From contig CAKZWF010000001.1 in NCBI GenBank assembly GCA_937921865.1, forward strand, positions 1-34,422: a stretch of DNA of 34,422 nt, written 5' to 3'. The notes under the pieces are model-generated. The model worked only from the letters and a program-made list of their open reading frames with translations, was not told where the DNA came from and ran no database searches. Position numbers and translations under genes: made by a program. Source of the stretch: an uncultured Pseudomonadales bacterium (lineage in GTDB: Bacteria; Pseudomonadota; Gammaproteobacteria; Pseudomonadales; Azotimanducaceae). This document shows, one piece after another, positions 24,282-32,648 of this stretch (its first letter is position 1; each line of letters opens with the position of its first letter).

Positions 24282-26015
24282 ATGGTCCAGACGATGGTGG
24301 ATGGTGGTGCGCTACTGGTGCAAACGTTACGCTCTGCGGGCGTGGACGTTGCCTTTGTCCTGCACGGGGGTCATCTCGATCCCATTTTTCAGGCTTGTAT
24401 GGATCAGGGTATCCGTCTGGTCGATACCCGGCATGAAGCTGCCGCCGGACACGCCGCCGACGCGTATGCCAGGCAGAAGGGGAGGGTGGGTGTTGCTATG
24501 GCGACTGCCGGTCCCGGCTTTACAAATATCCTCACCGCGATAACCCAGGCACATCTGGATGCCTCGCCGGTATTGTTCATCATCGGCGCCGCACCGCTGC
24601 GGGATGCGGAACAGTGGCCTTTGCAGGGTGGAATAGACCAGGTGGCGATGGCCAAGCCAGTCACCAAATGGGCGGCCCAGGCGACCAGTACCGAATTGAT
24701 TCCCCATCTGGTTGCCCAGGCATTGCGTTCTGCGCAGACCGGGCGGCCCGGCCCGGTACTTCTGGAAGTACCCATCGATATTCTGTATCGACGAGTTGAA
24801 GAGTGCCCAATTCCGAGCTTCCCGGCAGTTCATGCACCTGCGCCGGCACCGGTAGCCGTCGAACAGGTGATCGAGATGCTGATGCAGGCGCAGCGGCCAG
24901 TGATTGTTGCGGGAGGAGGGTGTCTGTTCAGTCAGGCGTCCAGGCAGTTGATCGCTTTTGCGGAAGCCACTGGTATCCCGGTATTCACTAACGGCAAAGC
25001 CCACGGGGTCTTTCCGAACGACCATAAACTCTCTGGTCGCAGTTTGGGGAACATTGCCACACTCGCGGGTACACCGTCTGGTGGGCCGGATGCCGCGCTG
25101 TTTCTTGGTGCTCGATTTGGCATGTTCACGGGGGGCGGTCGGTTGCTGCCTGAGGACTGCAGGCTGGCTCAGGTCGATATCGACGGTGGCGAGATGGGTC
25201 GATTGCGCACAGTGGATATTCCAATAGAGGCAGATTGTCAGGCTACGCTGAGCGCGCTCAATGACGCAGCGGATGGCTATCACTGGCCGGACCGTTCCTC
25301 ATGGGCGCAGACCATTCGCGCGCTGGCGTGCTGGCACGAATCTGCGTTTACTGATGTCAATCAGGGCGCCGGTGCACCGTCTCATCCCTATCTGGCCCTC
25401 AAAGAAGTATTTGCTGAAATTGACGCCGACACGATTGTCTGCGCTGACGGCGGTGAAGCGTCGCAGTGGGCGGAGCTCGCCGCTCCCGCCACTCACCCAG
25501 GTCAATTCATGGGGCATGGCTATCTTGGTTGCCTGGGTATCGGCATGCCGTTTGCAATCGGCGCGCAGCTAGCGAATCCGGACCGTCAAGTAATCTGTGT
25601 CGTGGGAGATGGTGCCGCAGGGTTGAACATCCAGGAATTCGACACCATGGTTCGGCACAATCTGCCCATCGTCACCATTGTGCTCAATAACAAAGCCTGG
25701 GGCATGTGTGTGCATGGCCAGGCAGCGATGTTCGGTGGCAACCGACTGGTGGTAACGGAACTTGGTGACAGCCGCTACGACCTTGTCGCCGAAGGTTTTG
25801 GCTGTTACAGCGCCTATGCAGAGCGGCCTGATCAGGTTCGTGCGGCAGTTGCGGCAGCGCTGGCATCTGGCCGACCGGCTTGCGTGAACATATTGACCGA
25901 TCTCGATGTCGTCTTCGGTCCCCCCGGCAAGTCGGAGAAATCTGCAAAGTCAGATGTGGCTCGCGGTGACTCTGGAGAAATAGAGATGCCTTACTACGAC
26001 AATCTCAAGGACTGA
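24282..26015 (+). CDS. ThDP-dependent lyase, benzaldehyde-lyase-like
   Basis: A 577-residue thiamine-diphosphate enzyme with the three-domain IlvB/POX fold. The ThDP-activating Glu is E52 in DTRHEAAAGHAADAYAR, and the cofactor/Mg motif is GDGAAGLN...LNNKAWGM near 445-475. Compared from memory with Pseudomonas benzaldehyde lyase, the special residues are kept with a constant shift of two: H31 in LHGGHLD (H29 there), E52 (E50) and a Gln in PLQGGIDQVAMA (Q113). Ala28 is Gly30 here. This suggests C-C lyase or carboligase chemistry on 2-hydroxyketones or aldehydes rather than acetolactate synthesis. ATG 24282 lies 5 nt after AGGAGG (24271-24276). The C-terminus has a hydrophilic tail of about 25 residues. 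The substrate is not proven. Confidence 0.87.
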   Translation: MVQTMVDGGALLVQTLRSAGVDVAFVLHGGHLDPIFQACMDQGIRLVDTRHEAAAGHAADAYARQKGRVGVAMATAGPGFTNILTAITQAHLDASPVLFIIGAAPLRDAEQWPLQGGIDQVAMAKPVTKWAAQATSTELIPHLVAQALRSAQTGRPGPVLLEVPIDILYRRVEECPIPSFPAVHAPAPAPVAVEQVIEMLMQAQRPVIVAGGGCLFSQASRQLIAFAEATGIPVFTNGKAHGVFPNDHKLSGRSLGNIATLAGTPSGGPDAALFLGARFGMFTGGGRLLPEDCRLAQVDIDGGEMGRLRTVDIPIEADCQATLSALNDAADGYHWPDRSSWAQTIRALACWHESAFTDVNQGAGAPSHPYLALKEVFAEIDADTIVCADGGEASQWAELAAPATHPGQFMGHGYLGCLGIGMPFAIGAQLANPDRQVICVVGDGAAGLNIQEFDTMVRHNLPIVTIVLNNKAWGMCVHGQAAMFGGNRLVVTELGDSRYDLVAEGFGCYSAYAERPDQVRAAVAAALASGRPACVNILTDLDVVFGPPGKSEKSAKSDVARGDSGEIEMPYYDNLKD

Positions 26016-26055
26016 TAAGGTCTGCGCCTGGAACAGCCAATTTGCAGAATTGTGA

Positions 26056-26175
26056 CGCGAGGTGTTAGTGGTTTCGATTAACGGGCAGATCGCAGCTGGG
26101 ATTGTCTCTCCAGAGGTGGATTCCCTCATGATGATAATTGAACGTTTGTTGGAAAAACCTGGTGGTGGATTGTGA
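26056..26175 (+). pseudogene. Degenerate duplicate of DUF120 coding sequence
   Basis: Bases 26050-26115 closely match bases 26400-26465 inside the following DUF120 gene, with a 1-base deletion and scattered substitutions. One frame gives CDARC before a stop; the shifted frame gives VSINGQIAAGIVSPEV and continues to a TGA at 26173-26175. That TGA overlaps the ATG of the DUF120 gene (TGATG). It is therefore a relic of a partial tandem duplication, or possibly a short upstream ORF (from GTG 26062) still read to couple translation. Confidence 0.7.
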
Positions 26176-26573
26176 TGTTGGGAGAATCACTCACCGGTGA
26201 CGTTGCTGCGGGGATCGGGCAGGGCCAACACTTCACCCAGTTAGGCTGGGCGCGTGCGCAGTTTATCGACAGGCTCGGCATAGAGCCGTTTCCTGGCACG
26301 CTCAACCTGATCGTGCATCACCCGTTATCGATAAGCATCTGGAATCGCCTCAAGGACACTCCCGGCATTCGGATAGAAAACCCGAACAACGGCCCGCACG
26401 ATTGTGACGCGAGATGTTATCTGGTTTCGATCAATGGGCAGATCGAAGCTGCCATTGTCTACCCGGAGGTGTCCGGTTACCCACCGGAGCAGATCGAGAT
26501 CATTGCCGCAATAGGGGTTCGCGACACTCTAGACATTGCTGACGGTGACTCGTTGTCATTGGAAATCCAGTAG
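26175..26573 (+). CDS. DUF120, CTP-dependent riboflavin kinase-like
   Basis: A 132-residue protein of the DUF120 family, the archaeal type of riboflavin kinase that makes FMN using CTP. Family blocks are GDVAAGIGQGQHFTQLGWAR, QFIDRLGIEPFPGTLNL (riboflavin/nucleotide site with PGTLNL), CDARCY, AAIVYPEVSGYP and EIIAAIGVRDTLDIADGDSL. The length equals that of the single-domain archaeal enzymes, so it has no DNA-binding domain. ATG 26175 overlaps the stop of a short upstream frame (TGATG); GGTGGTGGA is a possible ribosome binding site. Most bacteria use the unrelated RibF, so this is likely an accessory enzyme; FMN or another flavin-like substrate is possible. It converges with the ion-channel gene, leaving 7 bp. 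Confidence 0.82.
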   Translation: MLGESLTGDVAAGIGQGQHFTQLGWARAQFIDRLGIEPFPGTLNLIVHHPLSISIWNRLKDTPGIRIENPNNGPHDCDARCYLVSINGQIEAAIVYPEVSGYPPEQIEIIAAIGVRDTLDIADGDSLSLEIQ

Positions 26574-26580
26574 GTCGTCG

Positions 26581-27666
26581 TTACACAGACAGCAGAATGA
26601 GCGCGATTAGTGCGATGTAACCCAGGGGAAAGATCCAGCGGGCAGCGTGATCGATGCGCAGTGCCCGGTCTGGCTCCTCCTCAGCATAGCGAGACACGAA
26701 ATAACTCTCGACCACGGTGACAGCGAGCAGGAGGAAGCTGATCACCATGATCTTGTCCATGAGCGTGAGATAGCCCACGCGAGGCAGGTTCTGGGATGCG
26801 ACAAACTGAAACGCCACCACCGTCAGGATGCCGGTTGCCGACATGCGTACCCGGGTGCCGAATCTCTCGTTTACCATCCAGAAGACAGACCAGGACAGTG
26901 CAACAATGAGTAGCAGAGGCAGCAGCACTTTCCACAAGTAGAAGCCCGACTTGCGCTCGATGTCTATGGTCAATATCAACCGCGAGAAGGGTCGGGAACT
27001 GCGCACCACGTCTACTTGCGCTTCGCGTGCAGTCACGCTAAGAATCGTCCACTCCGGCATGTCGAAGCTGGCGTTGAAACCAGTTGTTGTCGCGTCGTCG
27101 ACGAATACCAGTTCGTCGCTGCTCCACGTGAACGACTCGATCTCGAAACTGAGCTGCTGGCGGTCAAATGGAAAACGCTGGAGGTTGAAAGCTGCCGACA
27201 GACGTATGCTGGCATTCAGGTCGCGAGTCACCGTACCGTCAGAACTCACGCGCATCACCCGTTCGGTTATTTGCGGTTTGTCGATCTGATTGGCGGCGTA
27301 GGCCTGGCTCCACCAGATCTCTTCGGTCAACGCGTCAACTTCTGTCCCGACATACACCTTTTCCGTGTGACCCTGCGCCACAGCATCAAATGCAAGCCGG
27401 GGGTCACACCAGGTGACCGTAACAACGCCCCGGAAATTGTACGAGGATTGGACTGCGTCGATATTTCGCAGGTCTTCGACAAACAGTCCAACTCGAATCT
27501 CGGTAGGCTGGTCCGGATTGGGCGGCAGTCGCAGGTCCTGCTCGGCCGCGGCTCGGTCGGCCGCTTGCGCTTCGCCCGTGCAGGTCTCGGGCGCCTCGGC
27601 AGCCGCGGCGGGCAGCCCCATCAGGAGGCTCATCGCAATAATCGTCTGACCAATCGTGCGATGCAT
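26581..27666 (-). CDS. Pentameric ligand-gated ion channel, ELIC-like
   Basis: A 361-residue prokaryotic Cys-loop-receptor homologue, inserted in the inner membrane with its ligand domain in the periplasm. A signal peptide (1-23) precedes a beta-sandwich with the signature FPFDRQQLSFEIESFTW (165-181), where the Cys-loop lacks cysteines as in other bacterial members. M1 is at about 243-264, M2 272-292, M3 302-325 and M4 343-360. M2 reads ATGILTVVAFQFVASQNLPR, very like ELIC, with Thr at 6' and Leu at 9'. The ring position before R272 is T271, not Glu, and 2' is R274. ATG 27666 directly abuts the stop of the PlpD-like gene. The ligand is unknown. Confidence 0.92.
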   Translation of the reverse strand: MHRTIGQTIIAMSLLMGLPAAAAEAPETCTGEAQAADRAAAEQDLRLPPNPDQPTEIRVGLFVEDLRNIDAVQSSYNFRGVVTVTWCDPRLAFDAVAQGHTEKVYVGTEVDALTEEIWWSQAYAANQIDKPQITERVMRVSSDGTVTRDLNASIRLSAAFNLQRFPFDRQQLSFEIESFTWSSDELVFVDDATTTGFNASFDMPEWTILSVTAREAQVDVVRSSRPFSRLILTIDIERKSGFYLWKVLLPLLLIVALSWSVFWMVNERFGTRVRMSATGILTVVAFQFVASQNLPRVGYLTLMDKIMVISFLLLAVTVVESYFVSRYAEEEPDRALRIDHAARWIFPLGYIALIALILLSV

Positions 27667-29898
27667 TCAGCGTCCAAGACCCGGTTGGCCGAAGACGTTA
27701 CCGATCTTCAGAAAATAAGTGCGCCGATCATCCTCCGCGAACCCGATGCCCAGATACAACGGACCCAGCAGTGAGCGATAACCGAGATAGAGGCTGCCGT
27801 TCCAGATGCCGTCGTCGATAATGTCATCCCGGTCGTTTGCTGCAGTACCGTATTCAACGCTGGTTCCGACAAACGCCGGCATCAGACCGGTGCCGCTGAA
27901 TCGGTAACGATAACTGGCTAATCCCACGCCGAGGTGTTGTCCAGCAACCTCGTCGGTCTCCAGTCCGGACAGGTTCATAAAGCCCCCGCCGGAATACAGC
28001 GCGTATACCGGCGCATCGTCACCCAACGTGGTGTTGTATCTGCTGCCCGCAATCAAAGTGTGATGCCCCCAGGTTTTTGCGCCGAACGCACTGATTCCAA
28101 GCTGGTCGTAGTGTTCGTCTGCCCCGAGGCTGCTGTCAGAGAGGGAGTAGCGGAATCTCAGTAGCGCACCCGAGGAGGGGAAATAACGATCATCCAGAGT
28201 ATCGTAGCGGCCACGGAACACGTACTCGCCGCCTTGGAAATGCTCATCCCCGAATGCCGGGTCGCCGGTTTGCACGTTGATATCACCCGTAAACCAGCGC
28301 ACCGCGGCAAACAACGCGGCCGAGCGGCCAAATTCCCGACCCAGCGCGAGAGTACCATCCAACTCGTCGATCTTGAAGATCGCCAGCCGATTGCCATCGT
28401 CATCAAACAGGTTGACTTCCCGGCGTTGGAGAAGTGCGGCCGGGTTGAAGATCCACTGCAACGGTGGCCCAAAGGGCTTGTAGAGCTCGGTATACAGAGC
28501 AGGTGTCTGGCCGGCCTGACCCAGCACTCGGAGTTCGCTGCCGTAAGAATCGAGATCCGTTTTAAGTAGTCCGACACGAAGGTTCAGATCGGTTCCGTCG
28601 CTGTCGCCGATCAGATCTATTCCCGTTTCCACGAAAGCAGTGCCGCGTAGATCCTGTTGCACCTGCACAACGAGCCCGGATTTGCCGTCTTCTTCCACCA
28701 CTGAATACCGAGCGTACTCGATGAAACCCAATGCGTAGATCTGCGCCATGTCCGCGTCAAGCCGCTCGCCGTCGAACGGTTCTCCGGGTTTGACGTGCAG
28801 GCGTTCTTCGATAACTGCATCGCGAAAGCGGGACCGGTTGTCGATCCTTACGAAGTCGATGATGGCCGGTTGGTCGACACAGCTTGTGATCTGCGCCCGA
28901 TGTGCCGAATAATCCCGCTCGGACAGACTCAGCGCGGCCAGCGCGGCGCGTTGCCGAGTTGCGCCTTCGTAGCCAAGCGGGATGGCGTTGTCCATTTTGG
29001 TAAAATCACCGGCAGCAATTTCCGAACCGAGCGGCGGAAGAATCAGCACGTCGTCCGGGGTGAGCGTCGCAAGCTGTCGCGTAGTGTTGCCGTTTACCAG
29101 CAAGCCGGTGAGCTGTCCGGTGATCGACAATACGTTGGTGAGTTCCTCAGCGGATGCCAGCGGCGTGCCTACATCGACCACAATGACTACGTCCGCTCCC
29201 ATGTCGCGCGCTACGTTCACCGGAAGGTTGTTCACCACGCCGCCGTCAACCAGCAGACGATCGCCCATAGGTACTGGATCGAACGCCGCAGGAATCGACA
29301 TACTGGCTCGCATGGCTATGGTCAGATCACCTTCGGTCAGCACCACTTCGTCCCCGGTTACCAGGTCCGCGGCTACCGCGCGATAGGGGATGGGCAGATC
29401 GTCAAAGTTGCGCTGGCGAACCCGCTCCCCGACGACTGACTCGAAGAACAACACAATCTTCTGTCCGGCAAATGCACCTCGTGGCAATAGCGACGAGTCT
29501 TTGCCGATGCCGAATTTTGGTCCGAACAGGTTGAAATCGTCATCCCGTTTACGCCGGAAGGGCCGATCCGCACGCGCCGTCTGGTCGACGAAGATGTTTT
29601 CCCAATCCTGGCCGATTACGATGTCTTCCAGCTCAGCCGCGCTGAGACCCGTGGCGAACAGACCTCCGACAATAGAACCCATGCTGGTGCCCGCGATCCG
29701 GTCCACCGGCACCCGCATCTCTTCAAGCAGCTTCAGAACCCCGATGTGCGCGGCGCCACGGGCGCCACCCCCGCCGAGGACGAGCCCGATCACCGGTCGC
29801 TCAATGATCGGTTCACGCTTGCATACGGAGCCCGCCACAGGTTGCGCCATAATAACGGTTGCCAGGGTAAAGCCGACGAAACAGCTGATAAATCTCAT
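27667..29898 (-). CDS. Patatin with outer-membrane barrel, PlpD-like (type Vd)
   Basis: A 743-residue secreted lipase fused to an Omp85-type barrel, the layout of type Vd autotransporters such as PlpD (about 730 aa). A signal peptide (1-23) is followed by a patatin domain: oxyanion loop GGGGARG (42-48), catalytic Ser72 in GTSMG, and Asp218 in VDGGVVNN. A POTRA-like segment (about 345-415, DAVIEERLHVKPGEPFD) leads to a 16-stranded-barrel-like region that ends in an aromatic-containing strand (RTYFLKIGNVFGQPGLGR). ATG 29898 has GGAGG 6 nt upstream; the alternative at 29910 adds four residues. It is followed without any gap by the ion-channel gene. The enzyme should act on phospholipids at or beyond the outer membrane. 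Confidence 0.9.
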   Translation of the reverse strand: MRFISCFVGFTLATVIMAQPVAGSVCKREPIIERPVIGLVLGGGGARGAAHIGVLKLLEEMRVPVDRIAGTSMGSIVGGLFATGLSAAELEDIVIGQDWENIFVDQTARADRPFRRKRDDDFNLFGPKFGIGKDSSLLPRGAFAGQKIVLFFESVVGERVRQRNFDDLPIPYRAVAADLVTGDEVVLTEGDLTIAMRASMSIPAAFDPVPMGDRLLVDGGVVNNLPVNVARDMGADVVIVVDVGTPLASAEELTNVLSITGQLTGLLVNGNTTRQLATLTPDDVLILPPLGSEIAAGDFTKMDNAIPLGYEGATRQRAALAALSLSERDYSAHRAQITSCVDQPAIIDFVRIDNRSRFRDAVIEERLHVKPGEPFDGERLDADMAQIYALGFIEYARYSVVEEDGKSGLVVQVQQDLRGTAFVETGIDLIGDSDGTDLNLRVGLLKTDLDSYGSELRVLGQAGQTPALYTELYKPFGPPLQWIFNPAALLQRREVNLFDDDGNRLAIFKIDELDGTLALGREFGRSAALFAAVRWFTGDINVQTGDPAFGDEHFQGGEYVFRGRYDTLDDRYFPSSGALLRFRYSLSDSSLGADEHYDQLGISAFGAKTWGHHTLIAGSRYNTTLGDDAPVYALYSGGGFMNLSGLETDEVAGQHLGVGLASYRYRFSGTGLMPAFVGTSVEYGTAANDRDDIIDDGIWNGSLYLGYRSLLGPLYLGIGFAEDDRRTYFLKIGNVFGQPGLGR

Positions 29899-29980
29899 CT
29901 GATCCTCCAAATTATGCAGCGCGGGCGTTGCGCAAGACTGGGCGCGTCAGAAAGACCGACCAAAGCAGCACTATGTCGAG

Positions 29981-31189
29981 CTACTGGGTAGAACCTCCAT
30001 TGCGCTTTGCCGTCAGTGCCGCGATCAGCGGGTTTGCTGTCAGTCCGTGGGCCAGAACACTGAAGACAACGGTGTAGAGGACCGTTTGCCTCAGCACTTC
30101 GCCACCAGGCAGCTCCGCCTGCAGGACTATCACCCCGAATACGATGCTTGCCATACCGCGCGGTCCGAACCAGCCGATGAAGAGTTTTTCGCCGAGACGC
30201 AGACCCGTGCCGGTGAGTACCAGCAACACCGGCAGCATGCGGATGACGGTGAGGCTGAGCAGCGCATACAGCGCAGCCTCCCAGATGATGTGATCAATCG
30301 TGTGGCCAACAATCACCGCGCCGAAGACCACCCAGGTCACCAGGGCCACTGTTTCGCCAGTGCCTTCCGCGGCCAGCATCAGCACGTGCTTACGCTCCTT
30401 GGCCAGCGCGCCGAACAGCAAGCCGCCGACGAAGGCGGCGATAAAGCCGCTGCCGCCGATAAGCTGAGCGGCCGCAAAGCAGCCTATTGCCAGCGTTATC
30501 ACCGGTAGCTGCCGCCAGGTTTCGGTTACCCAGCCCCGGTCGCGGCAGAACTTGAGGAGCTGAACTCCGACAAATGTCGCGCCAATGCCGACGGCTGCGC
30601 CAATGCCGATCTCTTCCGCGACCAGCAGCAGTGCGAGCTCACCACCACTCGCACCGTGGGTAGACTCCGTGGCCAGTGCAAGGAACACGAACAGAATCGG
30701 CACGCAGATACCGTCGTTCAGGCCGCTCTCCACACTCAGTCCCTGCCGGATATTGGACGGCACGCGCTCGTCGGTGACCACGGCAGAGCCCAGCGCTGCA
30801 TCCGTCGGCGCCAGCATCGTCGCGACAAGCGCAATTTCCAGCAGCGTCAGATTATCGAAGATCGCGACCCCTGCGCCGATGCCGAGTACGATGATCAGCG
30901 GCAGCGCGAGCAACAGCAGACGCCGCGGGATGCCGACGCTGCGCTTGAGCACACCAAGATCAACCTTGGCTGCATCGGCGAACAGTACGAGCGCTAATGT
31001 CATTTCAGCCAGAAGGCGCAGACCCTCGGCGTTGACCTCCACATCGAACCAGCCCAGCGCCAACGGTCCGATCAGCACACCGAAGGCGCAGAAGACTATC
31101 GGTCCGCTGATGGGTGTGCGTGCCAGGCCACCGGCAACAACGCTGAAAACAAAGATGAAACCGGCAAAGATGGTCAGGATATCGTACAT
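29981..31189 (-). CDS. Cation:proton antiporter, CPA1 family
   Basis: A 402-residue inner-membrane Na+(K+)/H+ antiporter. About 12-13 transmembrane segments cover the whole length, and there is no cytoplasmic regulatory tail. Diagnostic blocks are LAPTDAALGSAVV (unwound helix), GLNDGICVP carrying the Asn-Asp pair of electroneutral CPA1 exchangers, and the FGPRGMASIVF helix with its Arg. ATG 31189 begins directly with the first hydrophobic helix. It stands between the GST genes (44 bp upstream) and the PlpD-like gene (82 bp downstream), in a long minus-strand array. Its likely job is pH and sodium homeostasis. Confidence 0.9.
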   Translation of the reverse strand: MYDILTIFAGFIFVFSVVAGGLARTPISGPIVFCAFGVLIGPLALGWFDVEVNAEGLRLLAEMTLALVLFADAAKVDLGVLKRSVGIPRRLLLLALPLIIVLGIGAGVAIFDNLTLLEIALVATMLAPTDAALGSAVVTDERVPSNIRQGLSVESGLNDGICVPILFVFLALATESTHGASGGELALLLVAEEIGIGAAVGIGATFVGVQLLKFCRDRGWVTETWRQLPVITLAIGCFAAAQLIGGSGFIAAFVGGLLFGALAKERKHVLMLAAEGTGETVALVTWVVFGAVIVGHTIDHIIWEAALYALLSLTVIRMLPVLLVLTGTGLRLGEKLFIGWFGPRGMASIVFGVIVLQAELPGGEVLRQTVLYTVVFSVLAHGLTANPLIAALTAKRNGGSTQ

Positions 31190-31233
31190 ATAGTCATCTC
31201 AAAAAGTGATTCTGGTCATAAGCCTGCTGATTG

Positions 31234-31941
31234 CTAACCGGTGAAATGTGTTCCCCATGTAGCTCGCTTGTCATCCGGGACCGCCAGGGAAAAATCAGCC
31301 ACGTCCGAGTAGGCTGCGATAAACGCTGGTCGCTCGGACATCCGGCCTGCATATTCTGCGAACGAGGGGGCCTGGCACATGCCGTAGGCTTGGGCCCACA
31401 GAACATTCTGTCCCATCACGCAGTCGACAGCGCTGAATCGGGCACCACAAATGTGCGGGTGCTGGTCAAGGCGGGCTTTCAGCTCAGGTTCAACTTCGTG
31501 GGTGAACTTGTTTTGGTAGCGCGTGATGGTCTTCTCATCGCGCTCGCCGCCGAGCAGATGCGTATGTATACGAATCTGCCAGAGCATCATGTCCACTGTG
31601 CTGGTGCCGACGTGCAGCATCTGCAGACAGTCGGCCCGTTCCAGAGAGAACACGTCAGCTGCTGGGGCCAGACCTTTGTCCGGAAACACGTCGGCCAGCA
31701 ATGCGACCATCGCGCCGCCCTCGAACATCATCCTGTGCTCGCCGTTTTCCAACGTGATCTCTAACGTCGGCACGTTGTGATTCGGATTCTTCTGCAGATA
31801 TTCCGGGCTGTACTGGGCACAGTCGTAGACAGGGATGACCTCAACGTCGAAATTGTCGTCCAGTAACTCATTCAGCAGCCACTTCACCCGTGCACTGCGA
31901 ATCGCGGGGTAGTGATACAGCTTCAGTCTCGTAAGGTTCAT
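31234..31941 (-). CDS. Glutathione S-transferase-like protein 1
   Basis: A 235-residue cytosolic GST. The N-terminal thioredoxin-like domain starts LKLYHYPAIRSARVKWLLNE, with Ser/Arg near residue 16 in the place of the catalytic Ser, followed by NHNVPTLEI (the cis-Pro glutathione site) and FEGGAMVALLAD, where the Gly-Gly replaces the usual ES. The C-terminal helical domain has FSAVDCVMGQNVLWA (N-capping box type). It conjugates glutathione to electrophiles or acts as a glutathione-dependent lyase or isomerase. ATG 31941 has AGGAG 8 nt upstream. It follows the second GST by 25 bp; both end in FTG. Confidence 0.88.
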   Translation of the reverse strand: MNLTRLKLYHYPAIRSARVKWLLNELLDDNFDVEVIPVYDCAQYSPEYLQKNPNHNVPTLEITLENGEHRMMFEGGAMVALLADVFPDKGLAPAADVFSLERADCLQMLHVGTSTVDMMLWQIRIHTHLLGGERDEKTITRYQNKFTHEVEPELKARLDQHPHICGARFSAVDCVMGQNVLWAQAYGMCQAPSFAEYAGRMSERPAFIAAYSDVADFSLAVPDDKRATWGTHFTG

Positions 31942-31966
31942 CTGATACTCCTGCGAATAGCATTAC

Positions 31967-32629
31967 TCAGCCAGTAAAATCCGGCGCTGCGTTCGACTGA
32001 TCATTGCACGCCTTGGCTGCTTTGTAGCCGGGGCGCGATGCGATGTGCTGGCGATACTCCAGGAGTGGCTCCGGCACGCCAACGCCGTACAACAACGCCC
32101 ATTCGATGCACGAGACGAGCAGGATATCGGGAGTTCCGAAGTTTTCTCCCATGACGTATCGTCGACCGTCATCCAACCATCGCGCCGCCTCGAGCAAGCT
32201 TTTCTCCACATACTTCTTTGCGGCTTCCACGGCGGTGGGCGCTGCACCGTAGATGGCGGAAAGGCCCCGAGGAGGGTCATCATGGAGACGGACTGTGTAC
32301 ATGCGCGCATCGATCTCGGTCATGATAAACAGGGTCCGGTCCAGAAGGATCGCCCGATCTGCTGTGCCCGGCGCAGGCATCGACAGAATATCGCGGCCGT
32401 GCCGGTCAGCGAGATAATTGACGATCGCAGCGCTCTCGCCAATCTTCACGATGTCATCTTCGTAAAACGGCACTTTGTGCCGCTTGGTAAGCGCGCTGAA
32501 TTGCGGATCATCCATACCGGCAGCGCGCGGGAGAATCTTCCTGTGCTCGTAGTCCAGTCCGAGTTCAGCCAGCGCCCATAGCGGGCGAACGGTGCGAGGT
32601 GTACCCAGTCCCCAAACGGTTCTCGTCAT
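31967..32629 (-). CDS. Glutathione S-transferase-like protein 2
   Basis: A 220-residue GST with thioredoxin-like N-domain (VWGLGTPRTVRPLWALAELGLDYE, then HKVPFYED with cis-Pro, and IGESAAIVNYLAD carrying the canonical Glu-Ser that binds the glutathione gamma-glutamyl group). The all-helical C-domain contains the N-capping motif in MGENFGTPDILLVSCIEWAL. This glutathione site is more classical than that of its neighbour. ATG 32629 has a distant GGAG. It lies 19 bp after the outer-membrane protein gene and 25 bp before the other GST. Paired GSTs beside a UbiD decarboxylase suggest processing of aromatic or electrophilic carbon sources, for example glutathione-dependent ether cleavage; this is inference. 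Confidence 0.88.
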   Translation of the reverse strand: MTRTVWGLGTPRTVRPLWALAELGLDYEHRKILPRAAGMDDPQFSALTKRHKVPFYEDDIVKIGESAAIVNYLADRHGRDILSMPAPGTADRAILLDRTLFIMTEIDARMYTVRLHDDPPRGLSAIYGAAPTAVEAAKKYVEKSLLEAARWLDDGRRYVMGENFGTPDILLVSCIEWALLYGVGVPEPLLEYRQHIASRPGYKAAKACNDQSNAAPDFTG

Positions 32630-32648
32630 ATTCCGCAGCTCCGTGAGT

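Noticed and set aside
24327..25283. 318-codon minus-strand frame opposite the ThDP enzyme gene
   Set aside because: It is a shadow of a well-supported gene with intact motifs; composition (rich in Arg, His, Cys) is not protein-like.
28795..29439. 214-codon plus-strand frame inside the PlpD-like gene
   Set aside because: It is antisense to the conserved patatin domain, with no ribosome binding site or family signal.
29910..29935. Terminator-like stem GCGC...GCGC upstream of the PlpD-like gene
   Set aside because: Four base pairs only and no T-tract; not enough to call.
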